Made by a program: the position numbers and the translations under genes. From assembly GCA_964019425.1 (NCBI GenBank), contig OZ025847.1, positions 646,501 through 710,500 of the forward strand: DNA of 64,000 nucleotides, in the 5' to 3' direction. Positions 1 to 13,324 of the stretch are shown piece after piece (the first letter of the stretch is position 1; every line of letters starts with the position of its first letter). This DNA is from Flectonema sp. DT1601 (Eukaryota; Euglenozoa; Diplonemea; Diplonemida; Diplonemidae). The notes beneath the pieces were generated by a model. The model made no database searches. It saw only the letters and a list, made by a program, of their open reading frames with translations, and was not told where the DNA came from.

Positions 1-3000
1 GAAGATCTCCTCAACCCTGTCGACTTGTTAACAAGAAGAGCTCTACAAGTTGTACTAAACAGTGAGTTAGATATTGACATAGCAACTGATAGTTTTATTG
101 AAAATGAGACTATCGAAGCCTTGCAAACTTTCTTAATGAATAATGCGGAATCAGTACACACAAAGTTTGAACTTGGATATCACATAGACCTGTTAGAAAG
201 ATCAATGAAAGACATCAGCGCTGAAGGGAATGTTATAAAACAATTATCAGAATATCGTAAAATTAGAGAAACAGCAGCAGCTCATGAAATTGATATCATC
301 AGACTGATGCTCGACGAGTGGCGTTCTTTAAAGTCACTAGGTAGTGACGCTATACCTGAAGGGTTTTATTTTGGACTTGTTCCTCGATATCCTCCACCAG
401 ATTTGAGTCCTCATCACCAATTACACCACCAAGACATTCAGGGATTGGGATCTTCAAATTTAAAAACTAAATCACCCAAACTAATGACATCACCAGACCA
501 CACTGATGGTGATGTTCAGTACAGGGCTAAGATATTTGTTCGATTCAGGGGAGGAGATGGTCGGGGTCGGTTTGCTGCAGAAACTGATTGGAAGTTCATA
601 TCTCGTGATTTTCATGTTCGATTCGGAGCTTTAGTTAGACTTCATTTATCTAAAGAACCAGAAGCGATCCTCGTTCAGATAATTCAGAGATCTCGCATTC
701 GTAGTACCGCATGTGGTCACGCTACAATATTACCTCCGTTTGGAATGTCACCATTCCAACCTGGGTCTGCGCAACTTAACAGAGAACCAGTTTGGTATCA
801 ATTTAAACAAAAACAATCAAATGACTCGGACACGGTAGTGTCAGGTGCTGTAAGTGTTGAGGCGTTTTGGTCTCAACAAACACCAGTATTGCCATCAAAG
901 GCTCCAAAACAAACTGACACAAAAGGAGCTATAAATATGGACTTGGAGGAAGTCACAAAACATGTCATCTCCGGAAGAATAGATCCAAACGATCCGATTC
1001 ACCAAAATCTAATGAAGAAGTTAGCAGAGAGATACGGAGCGTCACTCACGTCAGTTAAAAAGAAATATGTTCCGCAACAACAAGATGGTAATTTCGTTTC
1101 GGTGTTACTACCACCACCTGAAGAGAAGACTTCCAGGACTGCTATTAGTAGAAATACTCTTATAAAAAGACGATGGGAACTAATAACAAATCCGTCAAAC
1201 TCACCAACCATCACTGACAGACAAGATAGTAAATTAGTTGGTATCGATTCTGAACCTGTTCCTCAAAGAATCAATATATCTAATCAAAAAGAATGGCTCA
1301 GAGATACCCGCAGTGATGATCAACCAGACGACTCTCCTTTCAGTGCTGATAAAGACAAGAATGTTTGGTTAGCTAAAATTAGAAAAGCTCGGGCAGCAAT
1401 GAAACGAGGTCCTCAACGTGATTTAGATATTCTTAAAATGGTTGTGACTCAACCAAATGAGTGTACTTGTTTTAATGTTCTGACAGCTATTAAAGAGTTT
1501 CTTCAACCAATTACAAAACTACGTCCATACAGACCACTTCAACCAACAGAAACAATAGTCGCAGATACCGACAGAGCAACAGTTCTGGTTTACATAAAGA
1601 GTGGTTCAAACATCCCAGTTAGATGTAGAGAACATGTTCTCGAAGGTAGTAAAACAATTAAATTAGCTGAGTCGAGAGGATCTGGATTCGGTGCTGTAGC
1701 TCTCGGATTAGAAGGATCAAGAGCTGATGGAAGTATAAGTCCAAGAAGAGAAGACAAGGATGATAAATCATCAGAAGCAGACATTGACGTATTCGTCGAG
1801 GTTGGATTCGGTCCTTGCCAACCTCGAAGATGCCGTTCAACGTCAGGCCCAGATCCACTTTTTGGAGAAACACTTAAAATACCAATCCCAGTAGAAGACA
1901 GTAGTCCTGATACTCTCTCTCTGATCGATGATTCATTAAAAATACGAGTCTTCGATGTAATAAAACAACACAGACCTAAATCTGACTTACTCAGAGATGC
2001 GGATGGTGAAACTGTAAACTACCACGAGATTAAAAGATACGTTGGATGTTGTGAACTTCCATTTCATACTTTAATAAATAGTGAAAGGGCGACATGGGAA
2101 GGAGTCTTGGAACTATCTATTCCACCAGTCTCCTTGTCGTATGCTCATCAGTCAGATTTACCAACAGAGAAAGAAGCTTCTGCTGATCACAAGCGAGATG
2201 ATCATGCGAGATACTCAACTCTGTCGTTATACGTCACATTGTCTCCTCCAATTCATTCAAAGATTAAACAAATGATTTTTGATCCGAATTTAACTGATGA
2301 ACCGTCTGGTGTATTTTGGTATGCTCAACGTTGGGTGTCTCAGTGTAAGCAAAGCGTCAACACATTACTGTCAGGAAGTTCTGAAATAACAGATCGAGTT
2401 AATAATATTTATTCTCTTCTTCAAAATACTGAAAAGAAAAGTGTTCTGTGCACGAGATTCATCTCCGAAGGTGGTCTCCAACCTCCACAAGAAGTTTTTA
2501 ACTTCTTCGATAATGAACTTGCTGAGCAGCCAGAGTTTGCAATTGCTCGTTTAGTTTCAATGGTTCCATACATTGAAGATTTGAGTCCGGCAGATTCAAA
2601 ATGTCAAAACACATGTCATGAGCTCTTAACAATAGGAGGAGGTGATTACAGTGATCATGCGGTACTACTTTGTAATTACTTCACTTGGTTATCAGGACCT
2701 GTTATGCAGAATCCGATATTTTCAAGAGTGATGGTGGTGTCTGGAAGAACTGATAAAAACATGAAATGCGCTTTCGTATTCACTCAGAGCGCAGCAAATC
2801 AAGACCAAATCAATCTCTGGGACCCTGTCACTGGAGTACGTTATTCAGTCACCAGTAAGCAATGTCCTCTTAGATCTGTTGCTATGGTTTACAACAGTCA
2901 GGAACTGTACTGCAATATTCAAGTTACTGCACTACCACGTCGTATGGTTTGGGATTTTTATTCTGGTGGTTGGAGGTCTTTTTACTCTCCGTCAAACAGA

Positions 3001-3573
3001 GCTCCGGTTGAATCAGTTCAAGTCCCTCTCGAGCCATTTTATAATATTGTTGGAGAGGAAAAAGAACAAAAGCTAAGACACCTAATCACAGAGACTGTGA
3101 AGGATACGATCAGAGCATTGAGAGCACCAGTTAGGACAATGTTGACGTCTTTTAGAAACTTATTAGACATTCATGGAAGGAAGATATTGGATCACGTTAT
3201 ACTTCCTTCGTTAGAGAAGTGGAATGCTCAAGGGTATTCTTTAGGAAGAGGATTATCTGATGATGGGAGTGGATCATGGCTTACTGAGAAACATGAAGAG
3301 TTATTAAACTTTCATAAAGCTGCTCTTCGTGAAGTTCTATCTTCGTATGAAGTTCACGGATTTCCAATTAATTTTCCGTGGACTGACGTCGCTGATATCC
3401 GTCGGAGAGTAACACAGACAGCCATTCACGCTACCGATCCTCTCGACAAAACAACAGAATTCTCAGTTGGAGTTTATGTAAAAGGCTACTCATCAACTAA
3501 CCGAAATGATTTTATATCTGTTTGGATATATCTCGCTGTCTTAAAAAGAAATCCTGAACGATGGCCGGCATGA
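1..3573 (+). CDS. CC2D2A: CC2D2A-like ciliary transition-zone protein, 5' end outside window
   Basis: The frame is open from the first base, so the true start lies upstream; 1190 codons are visible without an intron. A C2-like beta-rich region covers about residues 520-750 of the visible part. A cysteine-protease/transglutaminase-like region follows at about 855-1000 (GGGDYSDHAVLLCNYF and NLWDPVTG). The C-terminal region from about 1120 (EVHGFPINFPWTD, ending FISVWIYLAVLKRNPERW) closely resembles the end of CC2D2A, whose animal members are about 1600 residues. CC2D2A acts in the MKS/B9 module at the ciliary transition zone. The family call rests on domain order and C-terminal motifs recognised by eye. 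The C2 region carries a charged low-complexity insert near residues 545-590. The next gene follows after about 550 nt of T-rich DNA. Confidence 0.85.
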   Translation, partial: EDLLNPVDLLTRRALQVVLNSELDIDIATDSFIENETIEALQTFLMNNAESVHTKFELGYHIDLLERSMKDISAEGNVIKQLSEYRKIRETAAAHEIDIIRLMLDEWRSLKSLGSDAIPEGFYFGLVPRYPPPDLSPHHQLHHQDIQGLGSSNLKTKSPKLMTSPDHTDGDVQYRAKIFVRFRGGDGRGRFAAETDWKFISRDFHVRFGALVRLHLSKEPEAILVQIIQRSRIRSTACGHATILPPFGMSPFQPGSAQLNREPVWYQFKQKQSNDSDTVVSGAVSVEAFWSQQTPVLPSKAPKQTDTKGAINMDLEEVTKHVISGRIDPNDPIHQNLMKKLAERYGASLTSVKKKYVPQQQDGNFVSVLLPPPEEKTSRTAISRNTLIKRRWELITNPSNSPTITDRQDSKLVGIDSEPVPQRINISNQKEWLRDTRSDDQPDDSPFSADKDKNVWLAKIRKARAAMKRGPQRDLDILKMVVTQPNECTCFNVLTAIKEFLQPITKLRPYRPLQPTETIVADTDRATVLVYIKSGSNIPVRCREHVLEGSKTIKLAESRGSGFGAVALGLEGSRADGSISPRREDKDDKSSEADIDVFVEVGFGPCQPRRCRSTSGPDPLFGETLKIPIPVEDSSPDTLSLIDDSLKIRVFDVIKQHRPKSDLLRDADGETVNYHEIKRYVGCCELPFHTLINSERATWEGVLELSIPPVSLSYAHQSDLPTEKEASADHKRDDHARYSTLSLYVTLSPPIHSKIKQMIFDPNLTDEPSGVFWYAQRWVSQCKQSVNTLLSGSSEITDRVNNIYSLLQNTEKKSVLCTRFISEGGLQPPQEVFNFFDNELAEQPEFAIARLVSMVPYIEDLSPADSKCQNTCHELLTIGGGDYSDHAVLLCNYFTWLSGPVMQNPIFSRVMVVSGRTDKNMKCAFVFTQSAANQDQINLWDPVTGVRYSVTSKQCPLRSVAMVYNSQELYCNIQVTALPRRMVWDFYSGGWRSFYSPSNRAPVESVQVPLEPFYNIVGEEKEQKLRHLITETVKDTIRALRAPVRTMLTSFRNLLDIHGRKILDHVILPSLEKWNAQGYSLGRGLSDDGSGSWLTEKHEELLNFHKAALREVLSSYEVHGFPINFPWTDVADIRRRVTQTAIHATDPLDKTTEFSVGVYVKGYSSTNRNDFISVWIYLAVLKRNPERWPA

Positions 3574-4126
3574 TCATTCTGTCTTCCCTATTCTTTTTTT
3601 TTTTTTTTTTTTTTTGTTTCTTATATTTGAATTGAGTATGGATATACACAAATAAACAAAACAAGAATATGAATCGAATCCTCAGTAGATTTTTTATAAC
3701 AAACATTCCCGTTTGGGTTTCAACCTTCAACTACTATCGTCAATAAGTAAAATAGATTTCTTCGACCCTAAAGCCTGCCTGCATCATAGTTTTTAAGCTA
3801 TTATTACGTTGCATTCTTTTAGGTCTTTTTTTTTTTTTTTTTTTTTTTTTTCGTGTGTTAGTTGTAAGGTGTTGAAATTCAATAAAAAAAACAGGAAAAA
3901 TAGATTTTTTTTATACTTTTTTTTATTATGTTTCTTTCCCACAAAAAAACTGGCCGTAAAAAGTTACTAGAAATTTGATAACAGTTCCTTTATGATTTAT
4001 GATTTGTGTTTTTTTTTTCTTTTTTTTTTTTTTCTTGTTTTTCTTTTAAATTTTTTGATATTTATAGTTTTTTATAAACAGGAAGATTCAGGGGAAGATT
4101 TCCAAAAAAAAAAAAAAATAAAAATA
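3574..4126. other. T-rich intergenic region with 5' leader acceptor
   Basis: There is no gene here. T runs of more than 20 occur near 3593-3616 and 3824-3851, and a further T-rich stretch lies at 4010-4035. An AG at 4080-4081 following a T-rich tract is a candidate 3' splice site for the leader of the next gene, leaving a 45-nt untranslated leader that contains an A run. Confidence 0.6.
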
Positions 4127-4552
4127 ATGACATCAGACCTGACTTCAGTAGTAACATTACTGATATTAGTTACGAGTCAGCAATGCCTTGCAAATAACTG
4201 TTCTGAATACTCGTTGGAAGAATCTTTGTGTTTAAATGATACAAAATGTTGGTACGATTATAAAACAGCTCAGTGTCTATCTGATGTACCAATGACACCA
4301 GCACCTGATGAAGGAGGGCTGGGGACTGGTATTAAAGTTTGATTTTGTTATTATTTCCTCATCAGTGTTATTCAAAAATGAACAATCCAAAAACACATTT
4401 CAAAACAGATAATAATTCTTCTAATTACATACCTGACCTGCGTCGGTGGTATTATCGGAGGTGTTAAATTATATCGAAAGAAGTACGGAGGAGGCGATGA
4501 CTCGATTCTCGGAAAGATGAAAGATAAGAAGAGATCGCTCCTCAACAATTAA
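4127..4552 (+). CDS. Small type I membrane protein, two exons
   Basis: Exon 1 is 4127-4336 and exon 2 is 4409-4552, joined at phase 0 across a 72-nt intron (GTTTGA to AAAACAG); the product is 117 aa. The N-terminus is a signal peptide (LTSVVTLLILVTSQQCLA, cleavage probably after CLA). A short lumenal part with four cysteines (NNCSEYS, SLCLND, TKCWYD, AQCLSD) follows. Exon 2 encodes a membrane helix (IIILLITYLTCVGGIIGG) and a basic tail ending KKRSLLNN. The second exon has no start codon of its own and is easily missed. The hydrophobic helix beginning exactly at the acceptor supports the splice. Cys spacing resembles short plexin/PSI-like repeats, but this is too short to assign. Function unknown. 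Confidence 0.65.
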
Positions 4553-4767
4553 TTTTGTTTGTATTTTATATTATCACAAAAATAGGAAGCCTTGTTTACT
4601 CAAAATATTCTTCATAATAATTTGTGTTCTTTTGTTTTGATTAGTTTTGACAGCTCGTTCGTTTCTTTAGAACCCTCGCGGGCGGAATCTCAATCGCACG
4701 CACTGTGTGTATAATATAATACTTTAATACACATGGTGAGTGGTGAGGACTCGTAGGGAGTTGTTAG

Positions 4768-6123
<1,356 letters not shown>

Positions 6124-6400
6124 GTATTTTATATTATTTAATTTAACTCACGAAGTTTGATTGAAAACTTCCACCTTCCGCTACATATTATCCAACGCAA
6201 GTATTTCCCTCTCTAACTCCCTCTTTTTGTGCGTATTGATGTGCCATCAGTTACAATGCTTCAGCAGGTCCTCTTTAGTTCTTTGAACAAAGTGGTTACC
6301 TCGCTAGTTCTTTAGTTGTAACGAAAAGTACATCTACTTGAGAGTAGTTTTGTAGTCTGAAGTCAATATAATTTTCTTAAAGAGATCTAATTATAATAAA

Positions 6401-8218
6401 ATGGATGGAGGCTTCCGACTCACAGTGTCCAGGGTAAATGAAGATGAAGAAGGAACAGAAGTTCCAGAAAAGGAAATAGCAGTTGCCTCGGCGAGTTCGA
6501 AAGATTTGAGAAAAGAAATAACATCTCAGTCAGCGAGAGAACTGTCGAGAGGGGGTTCAGCAATGTCAAGGCAGAGAGGAGGTGTCAAGAGTTTTAGAGA
6601 TGCAGCTAAAATAACGTCGGGGGTTGCTAGTTTTGTAAGACCAACCACAGCAGATTCAAGTCTGTCTCTTACTCATTCTACGAAAAGCTTTGTTAGACCT
6701 GTCAGCTCAGAATCTTCATTACGACCAGTCCAATCAGTTAATTGGAAACCCAGACGTGAATCAACAAAACTGCAAACAAAAAAGACATTTGGAGGTCTTT
6801 TAAAAATGATGATGGGAGGAGCTGCAGATGATGACAGCGAACCAGAGGTAGAAGTCATACCTTACGATGAGGAAGTAGCAGTTCACTGCCTGTCTTCTGC
6901 AGAACTTCAAGACATTGCTTCTCAAGTTATGAAACAAAAGTACCCAAATTATAAACCACCGACTTCGATTTGTGGTAGGAGAGAAGCAAAGATTGGATTC
7001 AACATAGTTGACCAGCGTGCGATAAATAACATCCCAAGTCTCCCAACCAGATCTATGTACGAACAACTCCGACAACATGGTGGAGTTAGAGCAGCATTCA
7101 GAGTTGATCGAAATGATCAACAACGTCGCTTTGATTTTATTTGCAAACAAATAGTTCACAACAATATCTGGGGAGAGTCACTTCCTAAAGTAACTGGAAG
7201 CTCAAGAGAGGTATTCATCGGTACTTGGAAGAGAAAGTTTCTCTGTCCAGACTCGTTGTTCAGCTGCTCGTTTCAGAATATCAGTCTCGCTGAGAGTCAG
7301 CGAACAGTTAAAGTGGGAACCTCTCTCGCCTTTTGTGATTCTTTAATGTTCTTATCACTGACTGGTACTGGTTTAGGTTCTTCAGGAATATCAGACTTAG
7401 TATCAGCACTCAAAGAACACCCATCTCTCACTAGACTAAACCTGTCGGGTTGTAAACTACGATCAGAGGGAGCTCGACATGTAGCAACCATCCTCGCGAG
7501 TAACAAAAAACTTCGTCATATTGACGTCTCTCTCAACGATATTGGTAATAGTGGATGTAGTGCGATATGTGATGGATTACTTTCAAACCGTTCGAGTTGT
7601 TTAAATTCACTAAACTTGTCAACAAATAACATCAAAGCTAGCGGAGGCTACAGTCTCAGTACTTTAATAAGAGATTTCCCACCTCTCAGAGAACTTCTAT
7701 TGTGGAGGAATGTGTTGGGCTCAAGTCCCGTCTTAGACGAATGTTGTGGAGCAGAATATATTTTTGGAACAATTCCGAGGGCCACAAACCTATATCATGT
7801 AGACCTTTCGTATAATAACATCTCTAGTACTTCTATTCAAGTACTGTTGGAGAATGAAGCAGCAAAAGAATGTATCGATAATCCTCTTCATTCTTATGAC
7901 TTTGAGTCAGTTGGTTCTGAAGACTCTGCGTCATCGTTCCCAGCGTTCCCAGCATTTCCGGCATTTCCGGCAGCAAAATCACCTCCTCGCTCGTCCTGGT
8001 CGACTGCTTTGTCAAAAATTCAAATGAAAAGTACTCCTAAAAAGACAAAGCCAAAGAAAAAACTACCCCGTCGTCATCTTGTAATCGTAGCTGGTAATGA
8101 TGTTCTTCGTGAACAAGAAGCATCATTTGAGGATTATTATGAGATCCGTCCATACACTAAAGCATCAAGAGTAGGGATGGCTGCGATACCAATGAGAACA
8201 ACGACTGGTGTTTCGTGA
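6401..8218 (+). CDS. Leucine-rich repeat protein (RNI/LRRC type)
   Basis: An intronless 605-aa ORF. Residues 1-140 are low-complexity and Ser/Arg-rich. From about residue 315 to 490 there are ribonuclease-inhibitor-type leucine-rich repeats with units such as LTRLNLSGCKLRSEGARHVA, LRHIDVSLNDIGNSGCSAI and LNSLNLSTNNIKASGG. A basic tail carries four Phe-Pro-Ala units near residues 513-525, encoded by a 9-bp tandem repeat at about 7938-7973. RNI-type LRR proteins of flagellates include dynein regulatory complex subunits (TCTE1/DRC5), so a ciliary role is possible but not shown. The gene sits between the GAPDH copies. Confidence 0.7.
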   Translation: MDGGFRLTVSRVNEDEEGTEVPEKEIAVASASSKDLRKEITSQSARELSRGGSAMSRQRGGVKSFRDAAKITSGVASFVRPTTADSSLSLTHSTKSFVRPVSSESSLRPVQSVNWKPRRESTKLQTKKTFGGLLKMMMGGAADDDSEPEVEVIPYDEEVAVHCLSSAELQDIASQVMKQKYPNYKPPTSICGRREAKIGFNIVDQRAINNIPSLPTRSMYEQLRQHGGVRAAFRVDRNDQQRRFDFICKQIVHNNIWGESLPKVTGSSREVFIGTWKRKFLCPDSLFSCSFQNISLAESQRTVKVGTSLAFCDSLMFLSLTGTGLGSSGISDLVSALKEHPSLTRLNLSGCKLRSEGARHVATILASNKKLRHIDVSLNDIGNSGCSAICDGLLSNRSSCLNSLNLSTNNIKASGGYSLSTLIRDFPPLRELLLWRNVLGSSPVLDECCGAEYIFGTIPRATNLYHVDLSYNNISSTSIQVLLENEAAKECIDNPLHSYDFESVGSEDSASSFPAFPAFPAFPAAKSPPRSSWSTALSKIQMKSTPKKTKPKKKLPRRHLVIVAGNDVLREQEASFEDYYEIRPYTKASRVGMAAIPMRTTTGVS

Positions 8219-8520
8219 GTCTTAATTCTAAACCTATTCATTGTTAATAAATAGAACTTCTTCATGAACACCTTCTGGTGAACTACTGAAGTATTAGTTG
8301 TTTTATAAAATGATATCTGTCCTCCATACTTCTCGTGAATTGTTTTGATTTACTAACAAACTGATGGTTCTGTTCTGTTTTGTTGTCGTTTTATGCGATT
8401 TTTCGCTTTCCGTTCAGATCAGATTTTCTGATAATTGAACGATTCGAAATTAAGACAACTTCTCTAAAATTGTTTTTTTTTATATTAAAAATGTTTTATT
8501 AATCAGAATGGCTCTTCAAA
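8219..8520. other. Intergenic region
   Basis: AT-rich with no coding signal. A T-rich tract ending TTAATCAG at 8499-8506 is a candidate leader acceptor for the next gene. Confidence 0.5.
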
Positions 8521-9723
8521 ATGCCTCCCCCGACAACTTTCGGAGCAACGGGCCATATTCTAGACATGAGAGACTCTATAGAGTTAGTAAATGGCTGCGG
8601 TGGTAAGAGAAAGTGTGACCCACTCGGATGTAGAATGACAATGACTGGAACTTCACTAGCAAATGATGAGCTGGCAGCAGCGTTCACATCAGGCACGAGG
8701 AGAGTTCGGAGTAAAAACAGGGAACTGAATTATATCATTCCGGGGACGGTAATAAAACTAAATCCAGCTTTGAAGTACCAACCAACAACTTTACCACCGG
8801 CACCCTCACTACACGGCGATATGAGACAACCTTTCGTAATGAAAGGAAAGCTTTCTGGAACGATGCCTCAATATCTCCAAACTTCAATATCTAAAGACAC
8901 TTCATCACAACCAGTCAGTTGGATTGATCGTCAGCTACTCTGTTGCCCTGTTTCTCTAACTCGTCCATCACTCAAAGGCAAGAGAGTTGGAGCACCAAAG
9001 TTCAAAGCCGTCAAATTCGTATCAATGTACGGTAAGAATAGAGTTGTTACACCACCACATTCCCCTACAGGATCTGAAGAAGTCTCAAATGTATTAAAAA
9101 GACGGAATGCTATTGTTGACTACAATGAGAATCACACAACAGATGTTAACAACTTGAAGAGAAGTCTAACTCCTGCAGTACAGACACCGACTACTGATCA
9201 AGGAATTCCTTTAAGAGTTGCATCTGTTTCGCAGAAGTTAATAGCTGACCCGCAATTATTAAATAAAAATCAACTTATTGAAATTAACGAACCGCCGGCA
9301 GTCAACACAACACTCGAAGAAGAACTTCCTTCGCGAGTTACATCTGCTGCACGAAGACGATTACTTGTAGACCATCAGTTGGTAAATAATAAGAAAAGTT
9401 CAATTGGGAATATTGAACACCAGACTGTAAGCAAACCTCTCAGTAGCAGTCAACCAGATGACGGAAATATTAATACGAATGACAAGATGAATATATTACA
9501 ACGAGCAGTACGCACTCCTTCTGCTGTGAAAAGAACTACTTCAACACCAGCTGACGGAATTTATTCTACGAACGGACTGTTGACAGAACGACCTCCTTCT
9601 CGAATGGGAAATGCTGAGGGCATGATTAGAGTTTCAGGTCTTAAAACAGAACTTAAGAATGCGATTGCCGCTGTTTACGATGAGGTGTTGGCATTCAATC
9701 CTCCTCTCGTGTATCTCAGTTAA
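8521..9723 (+). CDS. Unknown 400-aa protein
   Basis: An intronless ORF that I do not recognise. Residues 1-185 look the most ordered (LNYIIPGTVIKLNPALKY, VSWIDRQLLCCPVSLTRP, KFKAVKFVSMYG). Residues 190-360 look disordered and rich in Thr/Asn, with three loosely repeated segments of the form (P)(S/L)RV(T/A)S(A/V) around residues 232, 278 and 360. The end is again more ordered (LKNAIAAVYDEVLAFNP). The start at 8521 follows the AG at 8505-8506, but another ATG at 8508, in a different frame and open for 31 codons, comes first in the predicted mRNA. The start is therefore uncertain. Confidence 0.6.
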   Translation: MPPPTTFGATGHILDMRDSIELVNGCGGKRKCDPLGCRMTMTGTSLANDELAAAFTSGTRRVRSKNRELNYIIPGTVIKLNPALKYQPTTLPPAPSLHGDMRQPFVMKGKLSGTMPQYLQTSISKDTSSQPVSWIDRQLLCCPVSLTRPSLKGKRVGAPKFKAVKFVSMYGKNRVVTPPHSPTGSEEVSNVLKRRNAIVDYNENHTTDVNNLKRSLTPAVQTPTTDQGIPLRVASVSQKLIADPQLLNKNQLIEINEPPAVNTTLEEELPSRVTSAARRRLLVDHQLVNNKKSSIGNIEHQTVSKPLSSSQPDDGNINTNDKMNILQRAVRTPSAVKRTTSTPADGIYSTNGLLTERPPSRMGNAEGMIRVSGLKTELKNAIAAVYDEVLAFNPPLVYLS

Positions 9724-11356
<1,633 letters not shown>

Positions 11357-11971
11357 GTATCTTGTTAATTATTGTAATACTTTTGCGTGTTCTTGGAATG
11401 GATTTTTTATTTTTTTTTGCTTTTTAACAAACTCCCTTTTCGTAATATATTAAAAAGCAGCGTTGGGATGCCATGTGCTCTCCATTTCGTGGAGTGGCAA
11501 CCCGTTGCAGCAATTTATATTAAAATCTTTTTTTTTTCGTTCTTTTTTGTTGGTCAACCCATGGATTCAAGAGCATTCTTATTGTACGTATTGTGCAGCT
11601 GACAGCGAGTATGTCCCGCATTATCTTTTCGTGGAAAAGCAGTATAGCTACGAACAAAATAAGCTATTGAGGAATGAAAAGTCAAAAAAAAACAAAAACA
11701 AAAAAACAAGAAAGAGGAGGATATAAAAAAGAAAACTAACACACATTAACAGTAAGCAGCTGCTGAAAAAAAAGAAAATGAATAAAAAAAAAAAGGAAAA
11801 GAAACTGGGAAAGGCATATTCTAGGTTTTCAGATCCAGTTGTCACATGCGTGTTCGACGAGCACTATCTCCGCCCACGAGGAGTGCCGTTGAGTCTTTGA
11901 ATTGGAAATGATAAATCAAGTCATACCATTATATTAATAATATTTAATAATACAGAAGTACCTTCACTCAA
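11357..11971. other. Intergenic region, A/T tracts
   Basis: T-rich at 11400-11560, then A-rich at 11680-11800. Short frames here are low-complexity Phe/Lys strings and look non-coding. AATAATACAG at 11946-11955 is a candidate leader acceptor 16 nt before the next start. Confidence 0.5.
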
Positions 11972-13023
11972 ATGGATACCCACATAGTCCCAACCACCAA
12001 TTGCGTTGAGTTCGGTAACGACGATCTGATCTCAGAAAGATTCCAACAAGACGGTTACGTTGTTGTTTCAAACGTTCTTTCTGAAGATGAAATCGAAAGC
12101 TCTATTAACGAACTTTGGACAAACCCACGACTACTTGGAGAGGAAGGTGTTAAAAGAGATATTCCTGACTCATGGAAGTGGAGTGAAGAAGGAAGGAATC
12201 ACGGATTCGTTGACAGTTGTGAGCAACACTCTGATGAGTGGTGTTGGAGGATTCGAACCAACGAAAAGATATTATCAGTTTTCTCAAAATTATTATCTTC
12301 GGATCAAATCGTAGCATCCAATGATCGATGGGGTGTTCTCCCTCCAACAAAAGATATTTGCTTCAACTCTAATGAAAAGGTTCAAAAACCAGAATGGCTG
12401 ACAGAAGAACGATGGCTTCACTGGGACCAGCATCCATTTTTAGAAAAGGACCTTCGAAAGATTCAAGGACTTGTCACCCTTACAGAACATACGATAGCGG
12501 TGGTTTTATGTGCATTCCAAAATTTATGCCGGAGTTCGATTCCTGGTCAGAAAACCATCCTTGGGATGACAGAAGGATAGTTCCATACATGATTGATAAA
12601 ACTTCACCACTTAATGATCGAACAGTGAAGGTGTTGATGCCAAAGGGATCTCTCTTAGTGTGGGATTCGAGACTTCCACATCAGAACTTTCCAAATCAAT
12701 CCTCCGGATTTCGTATGGTGTTGTATCTGACGTTCAGTACAATTACTTCTGAAGAGCTTGAGGAACTTCAGCAACAAAACGAAATAAAATTATCTGCTGG
12801 TCTGACTGGTGATTACTATCCTACTTTAGTACCCAACGACAAGAGACGTTTCCTTGGTCTTCCTAATGTACTTCCTCCACTACCATCAGAATTATCACTT
12901 AAAGCTTTACAGACATATAAACAAGCCGGCCTCGTAGAAGCCGATGATCCTGCGGCAGCAGCGATGTTATATCGAAAAGCCTTCAAACTTAATCCTGAAC
13001 TGGAGAAAGCTGTTTGTTTATAA
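11972..13023 (+). CDS. PhyH-family Fe(II)/2-oxoglutarate dioxygenase, one frameshift
   Basis: The first part runs from 11972 in one frame and the second continues to 13023 in the -1 frame, changing near 12490-12500 around EHYDSGGF. The N-terminal part has FQQDGYVVVSNVLSEDEI, typical of phytanoyl-CoA dioxygenase-like proteins. The iron ligands are visible: HWD near residue 149 and a distal histidine in SRLPHQNF. The oxoglutarate-binding Arg is in GFRMVLYLTF. QGLVTLTEH followed by SGGFMCIP matches the family's usual central strand. Both sides of the shift look well conserved, so this is a one-base assembly error or a very young defect. I see no plausible intron (a GT-AG gap would be only about 13 nt) and no standard slippery heptamer. 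Substrate unknown. Confidence 0.75.
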
Positions 13024-13324
13024 CACAAAACAATCTATTTATTAAATTAAACTCAAGAACGTGTGTTTGCCCTCCCACGTAGAGGTAGACAACTACTTAT
13101 AACCCCTCGACACAACTCTTCTATCCTTTCTAACCTGACGGAGTATCTTCACTTTCTTTTCTAACTTATGATCTAATGAAGTAAACTCGCCCTAAGGATG
13201 TGTTTTGTTATTTATGATAAGAAACATGAATCCAGATGAGGAGAGCTGTCTTTTGTTATTTATCTGTAGACGCGAAGGTAAACTTTTTTTATTCCCATCT
13301 CAAAGTAAAACAACATCATCAAAT
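13024..13324. other. Intergenic region with leader acceptor
   Basis: No gene. TTTATCTGTAG ending at 13269 is a candidate acceptor leaving a 55-nt leader before the next start. Confidence 0.4.
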
